Of a stretch of 64,000 bases of DNA, positions 1 to 7,141 are shown one piece after another (positions within the stretch are counted from its first letter, which is position 1; every line of letters starts with the position of its first letter). The position numbers and the translations under genes were made by a program. The notes beneath the pieces were generated by a model, which saw only the letters and a list, made by a program, of their open reading frames with translations, had not been told where the DNA came from and did no database searches. The stretch comes from Clostridium sp. M62/1 (GTDB lineage Bacteria; Bacillota; Clostridia; Lachnospirales; Lachnospiraceae). Where the stretch lies: positions 236,501 through 300,500 of the forward strand of contig NZ_CP085988.1 of the NCBI RefSeq assembly GCF_020736365.1, given 5' to 3'.

Positions 1-2
1 AC

Positions 3-587
3 ACCGCCCGTGTGGAGCAGTTTCTGGAGCTGGCAAGGAAGTACACCGATTTTTCCGAGCTGACCACGCCCATGATCAACGAATTTATTGAGAAAATCAT
101 CGTCCACGCCCCAGAGCGCATCGACGGCGACCGGGTGCAGGAGGTAGAAATTCACCTTCGCTTTATCGGGCAGTTCGAGTTACCCGCACCGGAGCTGACC
201 GTGGAAGAAATCAAGCGGCAGGAACAGCTCAAGCGGCACCGCATCAAAAGCCGGGAGCGGTATCAGAAAATCAAGGCTGGAGAACACGCTGTCGGTCAGC
301 CCTTCACGCTGACCTGCAAGTGCTGCGGGCAGGAATTTGCATCCAAGCGGACAAATACCCTGTTTTGCGGCCCCAACTGCCGTACAAAATTTTACCGGCA
401 GGAGGCGGCGGAGAGCCGCAGCCGGGCGTGTATCTGCGAAAGCTGCGGCAAGGAGTTTATCACAACGAGGTCAAATGTGAAATATTGCAGTGACGATTGT
501 CGGTATGCAGCACAGATCAAGCGGCAGAGCGCACGAAAGAAAGCCTTGCGAGAAGCTAAGAACGAGAAAGAAACGAAAACAGCATAA
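3..587 (+). CDS. Large serine recombinase, C-terminal part (partial at window start), with two zinc-finger motifs
   Basis: Only the C-terminal 194 codons are present; the frame is open to the window edge. The segment ARVEQFLELARKY...MINEFIEKIIVH...EVEIHLRFIGQFELP is typical of the DUF4368 tail of TnpX/TndX-like large serine recombinases, which excise and integrate mobile elements through a circular form. The catalytic domain lies outside the window. The protein continues past the usual tail into two Cys clusters (CKCCG...FCGPNC and CESCG...YCSDDC) separated by about 40 residues and resembling treble-clef zinc fingers. The gene is followed by a terminator and then the replication genes, as in IME2. 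I infer this is the recombinase that moves IME1. Confidence 0.85.
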   Translation, partial: TARVEQFLELARKYTDFSELTTPMINEFIEKIIVHAPERIDGDRVQEVEIHLRFIGQFELPAPELTVEEIKRQEQLKRHRIKSRERYQKIKAGEHAVGQPFTLTCKCCGQEFASKRTNTLFCGPNCRTKFYRQEAAESRSRACICESCGKEFITTRSNVKYCSDDCRYAAQIKRQSARKKALREAKNEKETKTA

Positions 588-599
588 GAAAAGACGCAG

Positions 600-637
600 A
601 CGGCGGCTTGCCCCAGATCGGGCAGGCCGCCGTTTTT
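600..637 (+). terminator. Rho-independent terminator after the IME1 recombinase
   Basis: Inverted repeat ACGGCGGC (600-607) / GCCGCCGT (626-633) followed by a run of T. It sits 13 bp after the recombinase stop codon and 20 bp before the primase start codon. Confidence 0.7.
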
Positions 638-656
638 GCGCAGAAATGGAGGTATC

Positions 657-1286
657 ATGCGTATTTTTGAAATCGTAAAAGAAAATGTCAATCTGCGGGA
701 GGCGGCAGAACTGTATGGGATCGATGTGAACCGATACGGCAAAGCCCTCTGCCCCTTTCACAACGACCGGAACCCCAGCCTGTATGTGGCGGACGATCAC
801 TATTATTGCTTCGCCTGTGGGGAGCACGGAGACGTAATCGACTTTGTAGGCAAGCTGTTTCAGCTTTCGCCCTATGATGCGGCGCGGAAGCTGATGGCAG
901 ATTTTCATCTCAGCCCGGACAAGCCGCCCAGCGCAGCGGCGCTCCACGCAAAACGCATCCGAACAGAAGCACAGCAGCTCATGGAAAACGAGCGGCTGTG
1001 CTTTTCTGTTCTGTCGGATTACGCCCGTGTGCTGCGGGATTGGAAGGTGCGGTATGCGCCGCAATCTCCTGACGTGCCTGTTCACGCACGGTTCATGGAA
1101 GCCTGTCACAAGCTCGACGAAACGGAATACTATCTGGATATTCTGTGCGTCGGGGATTCCCACGAACGTGCCGAAGTGATTCATCAGCAGATGGCGGACG
1201 GAAAGCTGGACAGGCTACGACGGAGATTAGAGAAAATTCACAAGGAGGAATTGGAAGATGGATATGACACCGCAGGCGTGGCCTGA
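657..1286 (+). CDS. CHC2 zinc-finger DNA primase-like protein
   Basis: 209 residues. The N-terminus carries a CHC2 zinc finger (Cys32, His35, Cys51, Cys54), the DNA-binding finger of DnaG-type primases. No TOPRIM catalytic domain follows, so the protein is a primase fragment or loading partner rather than a full primase. I chose ATG 657 because GGAGG sits 5 bases upstream and the protein then begins MRIFEIVKENV, matching its paralogue at 36940 (MNVFEVVKENV). It overlaps the helicase gene by 29 bp, indicating translational coupling. By analogy with related mobilizable elements I infer a role in autonomous replication of the excised circle or in priming the transferred strand. Confidence 0.85.
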   Translation: MRIFEIVKENVNLREAAELYGIDVNRYGKALCPFHNDRNPSLYVADDHYYCFACGEHGDVIDFVGKLFQLSPYDAARKLMADFHLSPDKPPSAAALHAKRIRTEAQQLMENERLCFSVLSDYARVLRDWKVRYAPQSPDVPVHARFMEACHKLDETEYYLDILCVGDSHERAEVIHQQMADGKLDRLRRRLEKIHKEELEDGYDTAGVA

Positions 1287-2559
1287 CTGGTACGACGGCA
1301 GACACATCAATGAGGTGCTGTTCTGCCAACAGTTTCTGGAGAAGCACCCCATGAAATGTGTGCGCGGGCGGCTGTTCACGGTAGACGGGCTGATTGAGGA
1401 CGAGGGACAGATCGGCAATCTTATTCTGGAGGAAATCTCCGGCGTGCTGACCTCCGGCCTGTCCAAAGTCGTGACAAATCTGCTGGCCAGCATCAAGCTG
1501 CAAGCGTATTCGCCGCCGCTGCCCATTGAGACGGACCGCATCCATGTTGCCAACGGAACGTATTTCATGGACGGCAGCTTTACCGCCGACAAGAGCTACT
1601 GCAACAACCGGCTGACCGTCGCTTATAATCCAAACGCACCCGCCCCGAAAAAGTGGCTGCAATTCCTTTCCGAGCTGCTGCAACCGGAGGATATTCCCAC
1701 CTTGCAGGAGTTTTTGGGTTACTGCCTGCTGCCGACCACCAAGGGGCAGAAAATGCTCATGCTCATCGGTAAGGGCGGCGAAGGCAAAAGCCGCATCGGG
1801 CTGGTCATGCGCTCGCTGCTGGGCGACAGCATGAATACCACCAGCATCCAGAAGGTGGAGAGCAACCGGTTCAGCCGTGCGGATTTGGAAAACAAGCTCC
1901 TGATGGTAGATGACGATATGGATATGAGCGCTCTGCCCAAGACCAACTATATCAAATCCATCGTGACCTCCGAGTGCAAGATGGATATGGAGCGCAAGGG
2001 TGTTCAGAGCTATCAAAGTCAACTCTATGTCCGCTTTCTCTGCTTCGGCAACGGTGCGCTGACCGCCCTGCACGACAAGTCCGACGGTTTCTTTCGCCGC
2101 CAGATCGTGCTGACCACCAAAGACCGGCCCGCAGGCAGAGCAGACGATCCGTTTCTGGTGGATAAGCTGCTGCGGGAAAAGGAGGGCATCTTCCTCTGGT
2201 GTCTGGAGGGGCTGCGCCGGCTGATCGGGAACAACTATCAGTTCAGCATTTCCGGCAAGGCAAGAGAGAATATGGAGACGGTCAAGCGCAGCAGCAACAA
2301 TGTGATCGAGTTTCTGCAATCTGAGGGCTATATCCGCTTTCGGGCAGACAGCGAAGCCAGCTCCAAGGCGATCTATGAAGCCTACACGAGATGGTGCGAT
2401 GACAATGCGCAGAAGCCCATGTCGGCCAACCGGGTCAGCTCTGAGCTTGCACAAAACGAGCGGCTTTACAATGTAGAGGCCACCAACAATGTCCATGTCG
2501 GCGGCAAGCGGGTGCGCGGGTTTATGGGCATTGAGGTGGTCAATCCGCTGCCGTATTGA
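1258..2559 (+). CDS. P4-family phage/plasmid primase-helicase (DUF5906/D5-like)
   Basis: 433 residues. A superfamily 3 helicase-like core has Walker A GKGGEGKS at residues 171-178 and an acidic Walker B-like MVDDDMD about 45 residues later. A C-terminal winged-helix-like region contains AIYEAYTRWC. Proteins of this family unwind the origin of P4-like phages and plasmids. ATG 1258 is preceded by AAGGAGG at good spacing and lies inside the end of the CHC2 gene, so the two are cotranslated. An iteron-like GTAC repeat region begins 25 bp after the stop codon, a sensible place for the origin it would act on. Confidence is high for the family and moderate for the replication role. Confidence 0.85.
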   Translation: MDMTPQAWPDWYDGRHINEVLFCQQFLEKHPMKCVRGRLFTVDGLIEDEGQIGNLILEEISGVLTSGLSKVVTNLLASIKLQAYSPPLPIETDRIHVANGTYFMDGSFTADKSYCNNRLTVAYNPNAPAPKKWLQFLSELLQPEDIPTLQEFLGYCLLPTTKGQKMLMLIGKGGEGKSRIGLVMRSLLGDSMNTTSIQKVESNRFSRADLENKLLMVDDDMDMSALPKTNYIKSIVTSECKMDMERKGVQSYQSQLYVRFLCFGNGALTALHDKSDGFFRRQIVLTTKDRPAGRADDPFLVDKLLREKEGIFLWCLEGLRRLIGNNYQFSISGKARENMETVKRSSNNVIEFLQSEGYIRFRADSEASSKAIYEAYTRWCDDNAQKPMSANRVSSELAQNERLYNVEATNNVHVGGKRVRGFMGIEVVNPLPY

Positions 2560-2586
2560 AAATGAAGAGCGGACCTCAAAATTGCC

Positions 2587-2775
2587 GTACACGCCGTACA
2601 CTCTGTACGGCTGTTTTTGATTCCATCCTAAAAAACCGCTTTTGCTTGTGCGCACCGTGGAGTATTTCACGGCAGCGTGTAAAATCTGCCGCTGAACCGA
2701 CGGTTGGTACACAAAACCGGCGTACAGAAGCGTACAGAAGCGTACAGAAGGCGGGCTTGCCGTACCAAGCCGTAC
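2587..2775. repeat. GTAC iterons, candidate replication origin of IME1
   Basis: This 526 bp gene-free stretch (2560-3085) holds nine GTAC cores: 2587, 2596, 2605 (9-bp steps), 2707, and then 2722, 2732, 2742, 2762, 2772, on a 10-bp grid with one position skipped. The middle three belong to perfect tandem CGTACAGAAG repeats (2721-2750). I see no convincing gene in the stretch. Helically phased short repeats next to a helicase gene are the usual look of a plasmid origin; that reading is inference. Confidence 0.55.
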
Positions 2776-3085
2776 ACCGGTGGCTCAATTTTGCAGTCCA
2801 AAAAACAATCCTTGTGAAATCCGTGAAGATTTTCGCCGCAAGCCGAACGCACTGCACCATCCGGTGATTTACCGAAGCGTGAAGCCGCTGCACCTGACGG
2901 CGGCATATTCTGCCGCTTCGTATGCTCTCACACAGAACGATGAAGCCGATAGGGTGTTGTTATGAACAGGGCATCACGGACGGAAATCTGAGTTGATTTG
3001 CGGAACGGCAGATTTTTCACCGCAAAGCGCACACAGTTCACTTACTCAAAAACCAATATCACGAAAATATGGAGGTAAAAAGTTG

Positions 3086-3301
3086 ATGAAATCCAATCTG
3101 AGAAATGAGATCAAGTCGTACATCGTCCGTCAGGGCATGACCATGCAGGAGGTGGTTGATCTGCTGCGGGACGAACACGGCTGGTCTGACAGTGTATCCA
3201 ACCTGTCTAATAAGCTCCAGCGGGAATCCCTGCGCTATGTCGAAGCCGTCCAGCTTGCCGATGCGCTGGGTTTCGAGATCGTCTGGCAGAGGCGGAAGTG
3301 A
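3086..3301 (+). CDS. Small conserved mobile-element protein (DUF6471-like, helix-turn-helix type)
   Basis: 71 residues beginning MKSNLRNEIKSYIV. The order of predicted helices (MTMQEVVDLL, then VSNLSNKLQRE, then VEAVQLADALG) looks like a small helix-turn-helix DNA-binding fold, and similar proteins are common beside MobQ relaxases in Clostridia. ATG 3086 is preceded by GGAGG at 3071-3075; a TTG directly upstream at 3083 is also possible. It forms a tight group with the DUF3847 gene downstream. A regulatory or relaxosome-accessory role is a guess from position. Confidence 0.65.
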   Translation: MKSNLRNEIKSYIVRQGMTMQEVVDLLRDEHGWSDSVSNLSNKLQRESLRYVEAVQLADALGFEIVWQRRK

Positions 3302-3315
3302 GGAGGATTTTTCAC

Positions 3316-3522
3316 ATGACAGATGCAGAAAAGAAGCTGTTGCAGGCGCAGCACCGATTGGAGGAAGCGCAGGCACGGGATCGTGTCAAGGAGCGCAAAG
3401 CCAGAACACGCAGGCTCATTCAGGAGGGTGCGATTCTGGAAAAGGTGCTGCCAGAGGTGCGCACGATGGAACCGTCTGTGCTGGAGGGGTATCTTTCACG
3501 GAAGCTGGGAAAACAAATCTAA
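3316..3522 (+). CDS. DUF3847 family small basic protein
   Basis: 68 residues, highly charged and probably helical (EKKLLQAQHRLEEAQARDRVKERKARTRR). DUF3847 proteins are typically found directly before MobA/MobL relaxase genes. AGGAGG at 3301-3306 supports ATG 3316. It lies just upstream of the oriT, so a MobC-like relaxosome accessory function is plausible but not shown. Confidence 0.7.
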   Translation: MTDAEKKLLQAQHRLEEAQARDRVKERKARTRRLIQEGAILEKVLPEVRTMEPSVLEGYLSRKLGKQI

Positions 3523-3575
3523 ATTTCAGATGGGAGGTCTCCGGAAAAACGGGGGCCTTCCTCTTTTTTCTCCCG

Positions 3576-3606
3576 AAGGGCGCACTTACTCACCACCCCG
3601 AAGGGG
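3576..3606 (-). other. Candidate oriT with IncQ-type nic site
   Basis: Read on the minus strand, 3589-3576 gives GTAAGTGCGCCCTT, the conserved nick region of IncQ/pSC101-type origins of transfer used by MobQ relaxases. Just 5' of it on that strand is the perfect hairpin CCCC-TTC-GGGG (3596-3606). It lies in the 353 bp gene-free stretch between DUF3847 and the MobQ relaxase gene, the normal place for this oriT. The rest of that stretch shows no gene. Confidence 0.7.
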
Positions 3607-3875
3607 CAGTGGTACTTGCCGTTGGCAAGCCGTGCGCTCTGCGAGGCAGATGCGGCTTCTGCGGAAGCCTCCAGACAATGCCACAGCTCCTGCGAGTGCT
3701 GCTGTCATCGTCTGCGCGATTGGGCAAATACCGTCGCTTCAACCGACGCTATTTTCCAACCGCCTGCGCAAACCTGCCACCGGCAGCTTTGCCGCAGAAA
3801 TGGACAGGCGTTCAGCCCGTCCATTTTCTCTTTTACAAAAGAGAAACAGAAAAAAGAAAACGAGGTGAACGAACA

Positions 3876-5570
3876 ATGGCAATTTACCATCTGGAAGCGA
3901 AGGTGGTCAGCCGGGGTGCGGGACGCTCCGCTGTGGCCGCCTCCGCTTATCTGAGCTGCTCCCGCTTGTATAACGATTACGACGGGATACAGCATGACTA
4001 CACAAAAAAACAGGGACTTGTCTGGCAGGAAGTGTTTCTGCCGGAATATGCCCCGCAGGAATGGCAAGATCGTGAAAAGCTCTGGAACGCCGTGGAGGAA
4101 GTGGAGACAGCCAAAGACAGCCGTTTGGCACGGGAATTTGTCGTTGCCTTGCCCATAGAGCTGAACCGTGAGGAGCAGATTGAGTTGCTGCAAGAATTTA
4201 TCCGGGAGCAGTTTGTGGCCGATGGAATGTGCGCCGACGCAGCCATCCACGACACCGACGGTCGCAACCCTCATGCCCACATTCTCTTGACGGTGCGCCC
4301 GTTGGATGAGCAGGGACACTGGCAGTACAAGACCGAGAAGGAATATCTCTGCATGAGAAACGGTGAGGAACGAGGTTTTACTGCCGCTGAGTTTAAGGCG
4401 GCACAGAACGAGCGATGGGAGAAACAATATCCCTACAAGGTCGGCAAAAAGAAGGTGTATATGGTTCCTTCCGAGGCCGATGCGCAGGGGCTTGCCCGTG
4501 CAGATAAGCACCCCAAAAGCACCCGCTACGGCAGACAGAATCCTATCTCCGAGCGCTGGAACAGTGAGGAGCAGCTTGCGGCATGGCGGGCGGTATGGGC
4601 AGATGTGTCCAACCGCTGTCTGGAACGCGCCGGGCACGAGGAACGCATTGACCACCGCAGCCATGCAGACCGAGGTTTGACCGAGCAGCCTACCATTCAC
4701 GAGGGAGTGGTTGCCCGTGCATTGGAGAAGAAGGGTATCATCTCTGACCGCTGTGAAATCAACCGCCAGATCAAGGCTGACAATGCGTTGCTCCGGGAAT
4801 TGAAAGCGACGGTCAAAAAGCTGATGCAGACAGTGAAGAACAGCGTTCCTGCCATAGCGGAGGCAATGGAAAAGTTGCGAGGCAGTATGCTGATTTTCAG
4901 TTATCAGCTTCGTCATATCGGCATTGGCAAGCACAACATCGGTAGGCGTGTCAAGGCAATCAAGCCAGAGTTAGAGCGATATACGGGCTTGGTGCAGCAG
5001 ATCAAGGCGAAAAGCAAGGAATGTAAAAATCTGCTTGCGGAGAAAAAAGAAACGCCGTTTTATCAGATACCCAAGCTGCATGACCTTTCCCGCCGTATCG
5101 CAGAGCTGACTGAAGAATTGGAGGAACTGAATACCGAGAAAGAAATGCTGCTCCGTTCTCTGGACTGCGCCGATGATACCGGTATTTCTTCTGTAAAGAA
5201 GGATATTGCCGCAATGGAAAGTGCGCTGAAAAAACTGGAAGCGCAGGAGGCAAAGTATTCTGCTGAACTGGATGCCGCACTGAAGGAATACAGCGGATTG
5301 AAGGAACAGGCTTCAGAATTTGACGCCGGTGAGCTGATGGAGGCACGGCTTTCCATCCGTGGGGAAAAAGAACGCTCTGCGGTTACTCGTGTGCAGGACG
5401 CCTACGGCGAGAAATACGATTCGCTGATGATGTTTGACAGCAAGCGAGATGTTGCAAATCTGCTCCATGAGGAAGCGGAAGCACACTCCGTCCGGGAGCG
5501 CCTGCGACAGAAACAACAGACAAAGACGCAACGGCAAAGGAAACCCAAACACTACGAACAGGAACGGTGA
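3876..5570 (+). CDS. mobA/mobL: MobQ-family relaxase (MobA/MobL)
   Basis: 564 residues. The N-terminus MAIYHLEAKVVSRG...SAVAASAYLS is the MobA/MobL signature, and the metal-binding histidines are visible as His125, His133 and His135 in HDTDGRNPHAH. The remainder is a long charged coiled-coil-like tail (about residues 280-560). The enzyme would nick oriT, stay bound to the 5' end and lead the strand into the recipient through the mating pore of a helper such as the surrounding ICE. I chose ATG 3876 because homologues start MAIYH; the open frame extends upstream only through the oriT region. GAGGTGA lies at 3862-3868. Confidence 0.92.
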   Translation: MAIYHLEAKVVSRGAGRSAVAASAYLSCSRLYNDYDGIQHDYTKKQGLVWQEVFLPEYAPQEWQDREKLWNAVEEVETAKDSRLAREFVVALPIELNREEQIELLQEFIREQFVADGMCADAAIHDTDGRNPHAHILLTVRPLDEQGHWQYKTEKEYLCMRNGEERGFTAAEFKAAQNERWEKQYPYKVGKKKVYMVPSEADAQGLARADKHPKSTRYGRQNPISERWNSEEQLAAWRAVWADVSNRCLERAGHEERIDHRSHADRGLTEQPTIHEGVVARALEKKGIISDRCEINRQIKADNALLRELKATVKKLMQTVKNSVPAIAEAMEKLRGSMLIFSYQLRHIGIGKHNIGRRVKAIKPELERYTGLVQQIKAKSKECKNLLAEKKETPFYQIPKLHDLSRRIAELTEELEELNTEKEMLLRSLDCADDTGISSVKKDIAAMESALKKLEAQEAKYSAELDAALKEYSGLKEQASEFDAGELMEARLSIRGEKERSAVTRVQDAYGEKYDSLMMFDSKRDVANLLHEEAEAHSVRERLRQKQQTKTQRQRKPKHYEQER

Positions 5571-5630
5571 ATCCCGTTCCTGTTCAGTATTGTAAAACAG
5601 CATGGCGGCGTCCTCCCGTGGGCCGCCATG
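5556..5630 (+). terminator. Two hairpins after the MobQ gene
   Basis: GAACAGGAACGG (5556-5567) pairs with CCGTTCCTGTTC (5574-5585) around the stop codon, and CATGGCGGC (5601-5609) pairs with GCCGCCATG (5622-5630). Neither has a clear T run, so termination strength is uncertain. Confidence 0.4.
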
Positions 5631-5720
5631 CCTTTAACTGCTGGGAATGACAGAAAGAAAGCAGCGGCCTTGATTTCTCAAAACCGCCACCAGTGAATAT
5701 AAATTAAGCGTGAAAATGGG

Positions 5721-5770
5721 TCTGCCCAGCAGCGGTTTTTTTCTTTTCTGCCGCTGGGCAGATGTTTTTT
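5721..5770 (+). terminator. Terminator between the MobQ gene and the lipoprotein gene
   Basis: Perfect 10-bp arms TCTGCCCAGC (5721-5730) and GCTGGGCAGA (5753-5762), followed by a T-rich tail. It lies between convergent genes. Confidence 0.65.
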
Positions 5771-5812
5771 CTTTAGATACATGATAAGAGGAATTTTTGA
5801 AGATTAAATGTG

Positions 5813-6529
5813 TTACTCCACTACGAACGGAATTCCATACTCCTTGGCAAAGGATTCAATATAGCTGTCTGCCGGACCGTAGATGGTGAGGTTGTCGCAA
5901 CCGTCAAAATTTTCTTCGTCATCAATACTGGTTAGTGCATCTGTAAAGTGGAGTTCCATTAACCGGCAGCAGTTGGTAAATGTACCAATACCTACTAATT
6001 CCTGCACATTCTCGCCGAGAATGACTTGACGCAGGTTAGAGCAATTCCCAAAAGTCAGTCCTCTGAATACGGTTACACCCTCACAGATTACAAGTTCCAC
6101 TGATTCATTGTTCGTAAATACTTCTTCTAATTCTTTTACGCTTTCCGGGATCAATACCGCACGCACAGGGTTATTGTTGGCAAAAACGTAATCATAGAAA
6201 CCCGTAACCGGCTTGCCCTCAATCTCTTCAGGGATGACAACAACGGTATCGCTGCCCGTATAGCTTCTGATTTTGATACCATCATCCTCTACATCATAGG
6301 TGAAGTCTTCTGCCGGAGCGACTGCATGGTTGCGAAGCATTTCTTCGGTGATTGGGGAATTAGGGTCAACCTTGGTGTTCTGCGTCTTGTGATCTTCCTC
6401 TTCTGCGGTCACAGTGTTGTCCGTACTGCCGGTCGTGCCATCCGTGGCCTTGCCGCCGCAGGCCGTCATACCCAGCACCAGAACAAGTGCCAGAAACAGC
6501 GCTGGAAGCTTCTTATTCATTTTGCTCAT
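5813..6529 (-). CDS. Leucine-rich-repeat (BspA-like) surface lipoprotein, IME1 cargo
   Basis: 238 residues. A lipoprotein signal peptide ends in a lipobox (VLGMTACGG; lipidated Cys about residue 24), followed by an acidic, Thr-rich linker (about 25-65). The rest carries irregular LRR_5/BspA-like repeats such as VVVIPEEIEGKPVTGF, AVLIPESVKEL, LRQVILGENVQEL and LMELHFTDALTSI. Proteins of this type are anchored on the outer face of the membrane and often bind protein or glycan ligands. The start at 6529 has AAGGAG upstream. It is transcribed against the mobilization genes and is the only obvious cargo in the visible part of IME1. Confidence 0.8.
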   Translation of the reverse strand: MSKMNKKLPALFLALVLVLGMTACGGKATDGTTGSTDNTVTAEEEDHKTQNTKVDPNSPITEEMLRNHAVAPAEDFTYDVEDDGIKIRSYTGSDTVVVIPEEIEGKPVTGFYDYVFANNNPVRAVLIPESVKELEEVFTNNESVELVICEGVTVFRGLTFGNCSNLRQVILGENVQELVGIGTFTNCCRLMELHFTDALTSIDDEENFDGCDNLTIYGPADSYIESFAKEYGIPFVVE

Positions 6530-6606
6530 GATATTTTCTCCTTTTTGGGATAAGTTTTAAAAAATCAGGAAACACCGCAAATAGAGCCAGAAAACGTTCG
6601 ATCCAA

Positions 6607-6890
6607 TTACATCTTCCGAAATTCTTGCACCTCCGTTCCAAAGTAACCGGATAAATAATAACGCCAGCTGAAAATAGTTTTATCGGGATCATTCATTAAA
6701 TATTCCCAGTATAGGCTCCAAATTACCCACGACGCTTCTTCCGATTCGTTGCGTTTGTTAATGCAGATTACGCACAACATGCATTAGATTTGCAACTTCC
6801 ATATCCGCTCTCAGATACGCATCCGTCATAAGTGCAGGCAAATCTCTGTAGCACTGGTAAATGTACGGGGTGGAGAGTCCACATCAATAC
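6607..6890 (-). pseudogene. Degenerate coding remnant upstream of the lipoprotein gene
   Basis: Two overlapping minus-strand pieces look protein-like but are broken. Positions 6780-6607 read through to a 57-residue ORF containing ASWVIWSLYWEYLMNDPDKT and FSWRYYLSGYFG. Another frame (about 6875-6769) reads STPYIYQCYRDLPALMTDAY followed shortly by a stop. They look like frameshifted fragments of one or two ancestral genes. I do not recognise the family. Apart from this remnant and the hairpin at 7031-7060, I see nothing in 6530-7118. Confidence 0.35.
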
Positions 6891-7030
6891 GCCGATTTCA
6901 AAAAATATGTCAATATTTTTCGCAGAGTTTGCCACTCTATGTGAGAGCCTGTCTGCTATATTCAAAAACATTATAGCATTTGGATGGGCAAAAATCAATA
7001 TCAACTAATATTTTAATATTGAGTAACCTG

Positions 7031-7069
7031 CAAGCCGACTGGTATAATACAGTCGGCTTGTTTAGTTTT
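7031..7069 (+). terminator. Terminator near the right end of IME1
   Basis: Perfect 10-bp arms CAAGCCGACT (7031-7040) and AGTCGGCTTG (7051-7060), then TTTAGTTTTT. Confidence 0.65.
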
Positions 7070-7118
7070 TCACAGAATCATCAGCAAATTTATTTATCTT
7101 TACAATATGGGAAAAATA

Positions 7119-7141
7119 CCCTTGACAAATCTCGTCTCAGA
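7119..7141 (+). other. attR of IME1 with GA crossover
   Basis: CCCTTGACAAA (7119-7129) and TCAGA (7137-7141) match the right end of IME2 (39338-39358). From the GA (7140-7141) onward the sequence reads QKRILETYAKQNG, the expected continuation of a serine recombinase N-terminal domain. TTGACA at 7122-7127 lies 18 bp from TATTCT (7146-7151), so the junction may also create an outward promoter. Confidence 0.75.

Larger units (their letters stand above)
1..7140. mobile_element. IME1, right part of a mobilizable element (left end outside window)
   Basis: A self-contained set of genes (serine recombinase C-terminus, CHC2 primase, P4-type helicase, iterons, oriT, MobQ relaxase, lipoprotein) ends at a GA dinucleotide at 7140-7141. 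Beyond it the reading frame of a different serine recombinase resumes in mid-protein. The last bases before this GA (CCCTTGACAAA at 7119-7129, then TCAGA) match the right end of the second element at 39338-39358. TnpX/TndX-type recombinases are known to use GA as crossover dinucleotide. I infer IME1 was inserted into the neighbouring recombinase gene. The left boundary should lie a little over 1 kb before the window. Confidence 0.75.

Noticed and set aside
1093..2712. Long minus-strand frame across the P4 helicase, and similar ones at 3705-4934, 10800-11852, 15385-16923 and 52004-53242
   Set aside because: All mirror well-supported plus-strand genes and encode His/Arg/Leu-rich nonsense without domains or starts.
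2721..2750. Coding explanation for the CGTACAGAAG repeats (frame 2556-2867)
   Set aside because: The frame has no ribosome site and a composition unlike its neighbours; repeat phasing of 10 bp is not a multiple of three.
3156..3875. Extended N-terminus of the MobQ relaxase
   Set aside because: It overlaps two small genes and the oriT; homologues start MAIYH at 3876.
6768..7004. A 78-residue minus-strand gene
   Set aside because: No ribosome site or plausible composition; other frames in the same stretch look more like decayed coding sequence and were annotated as a remnant.
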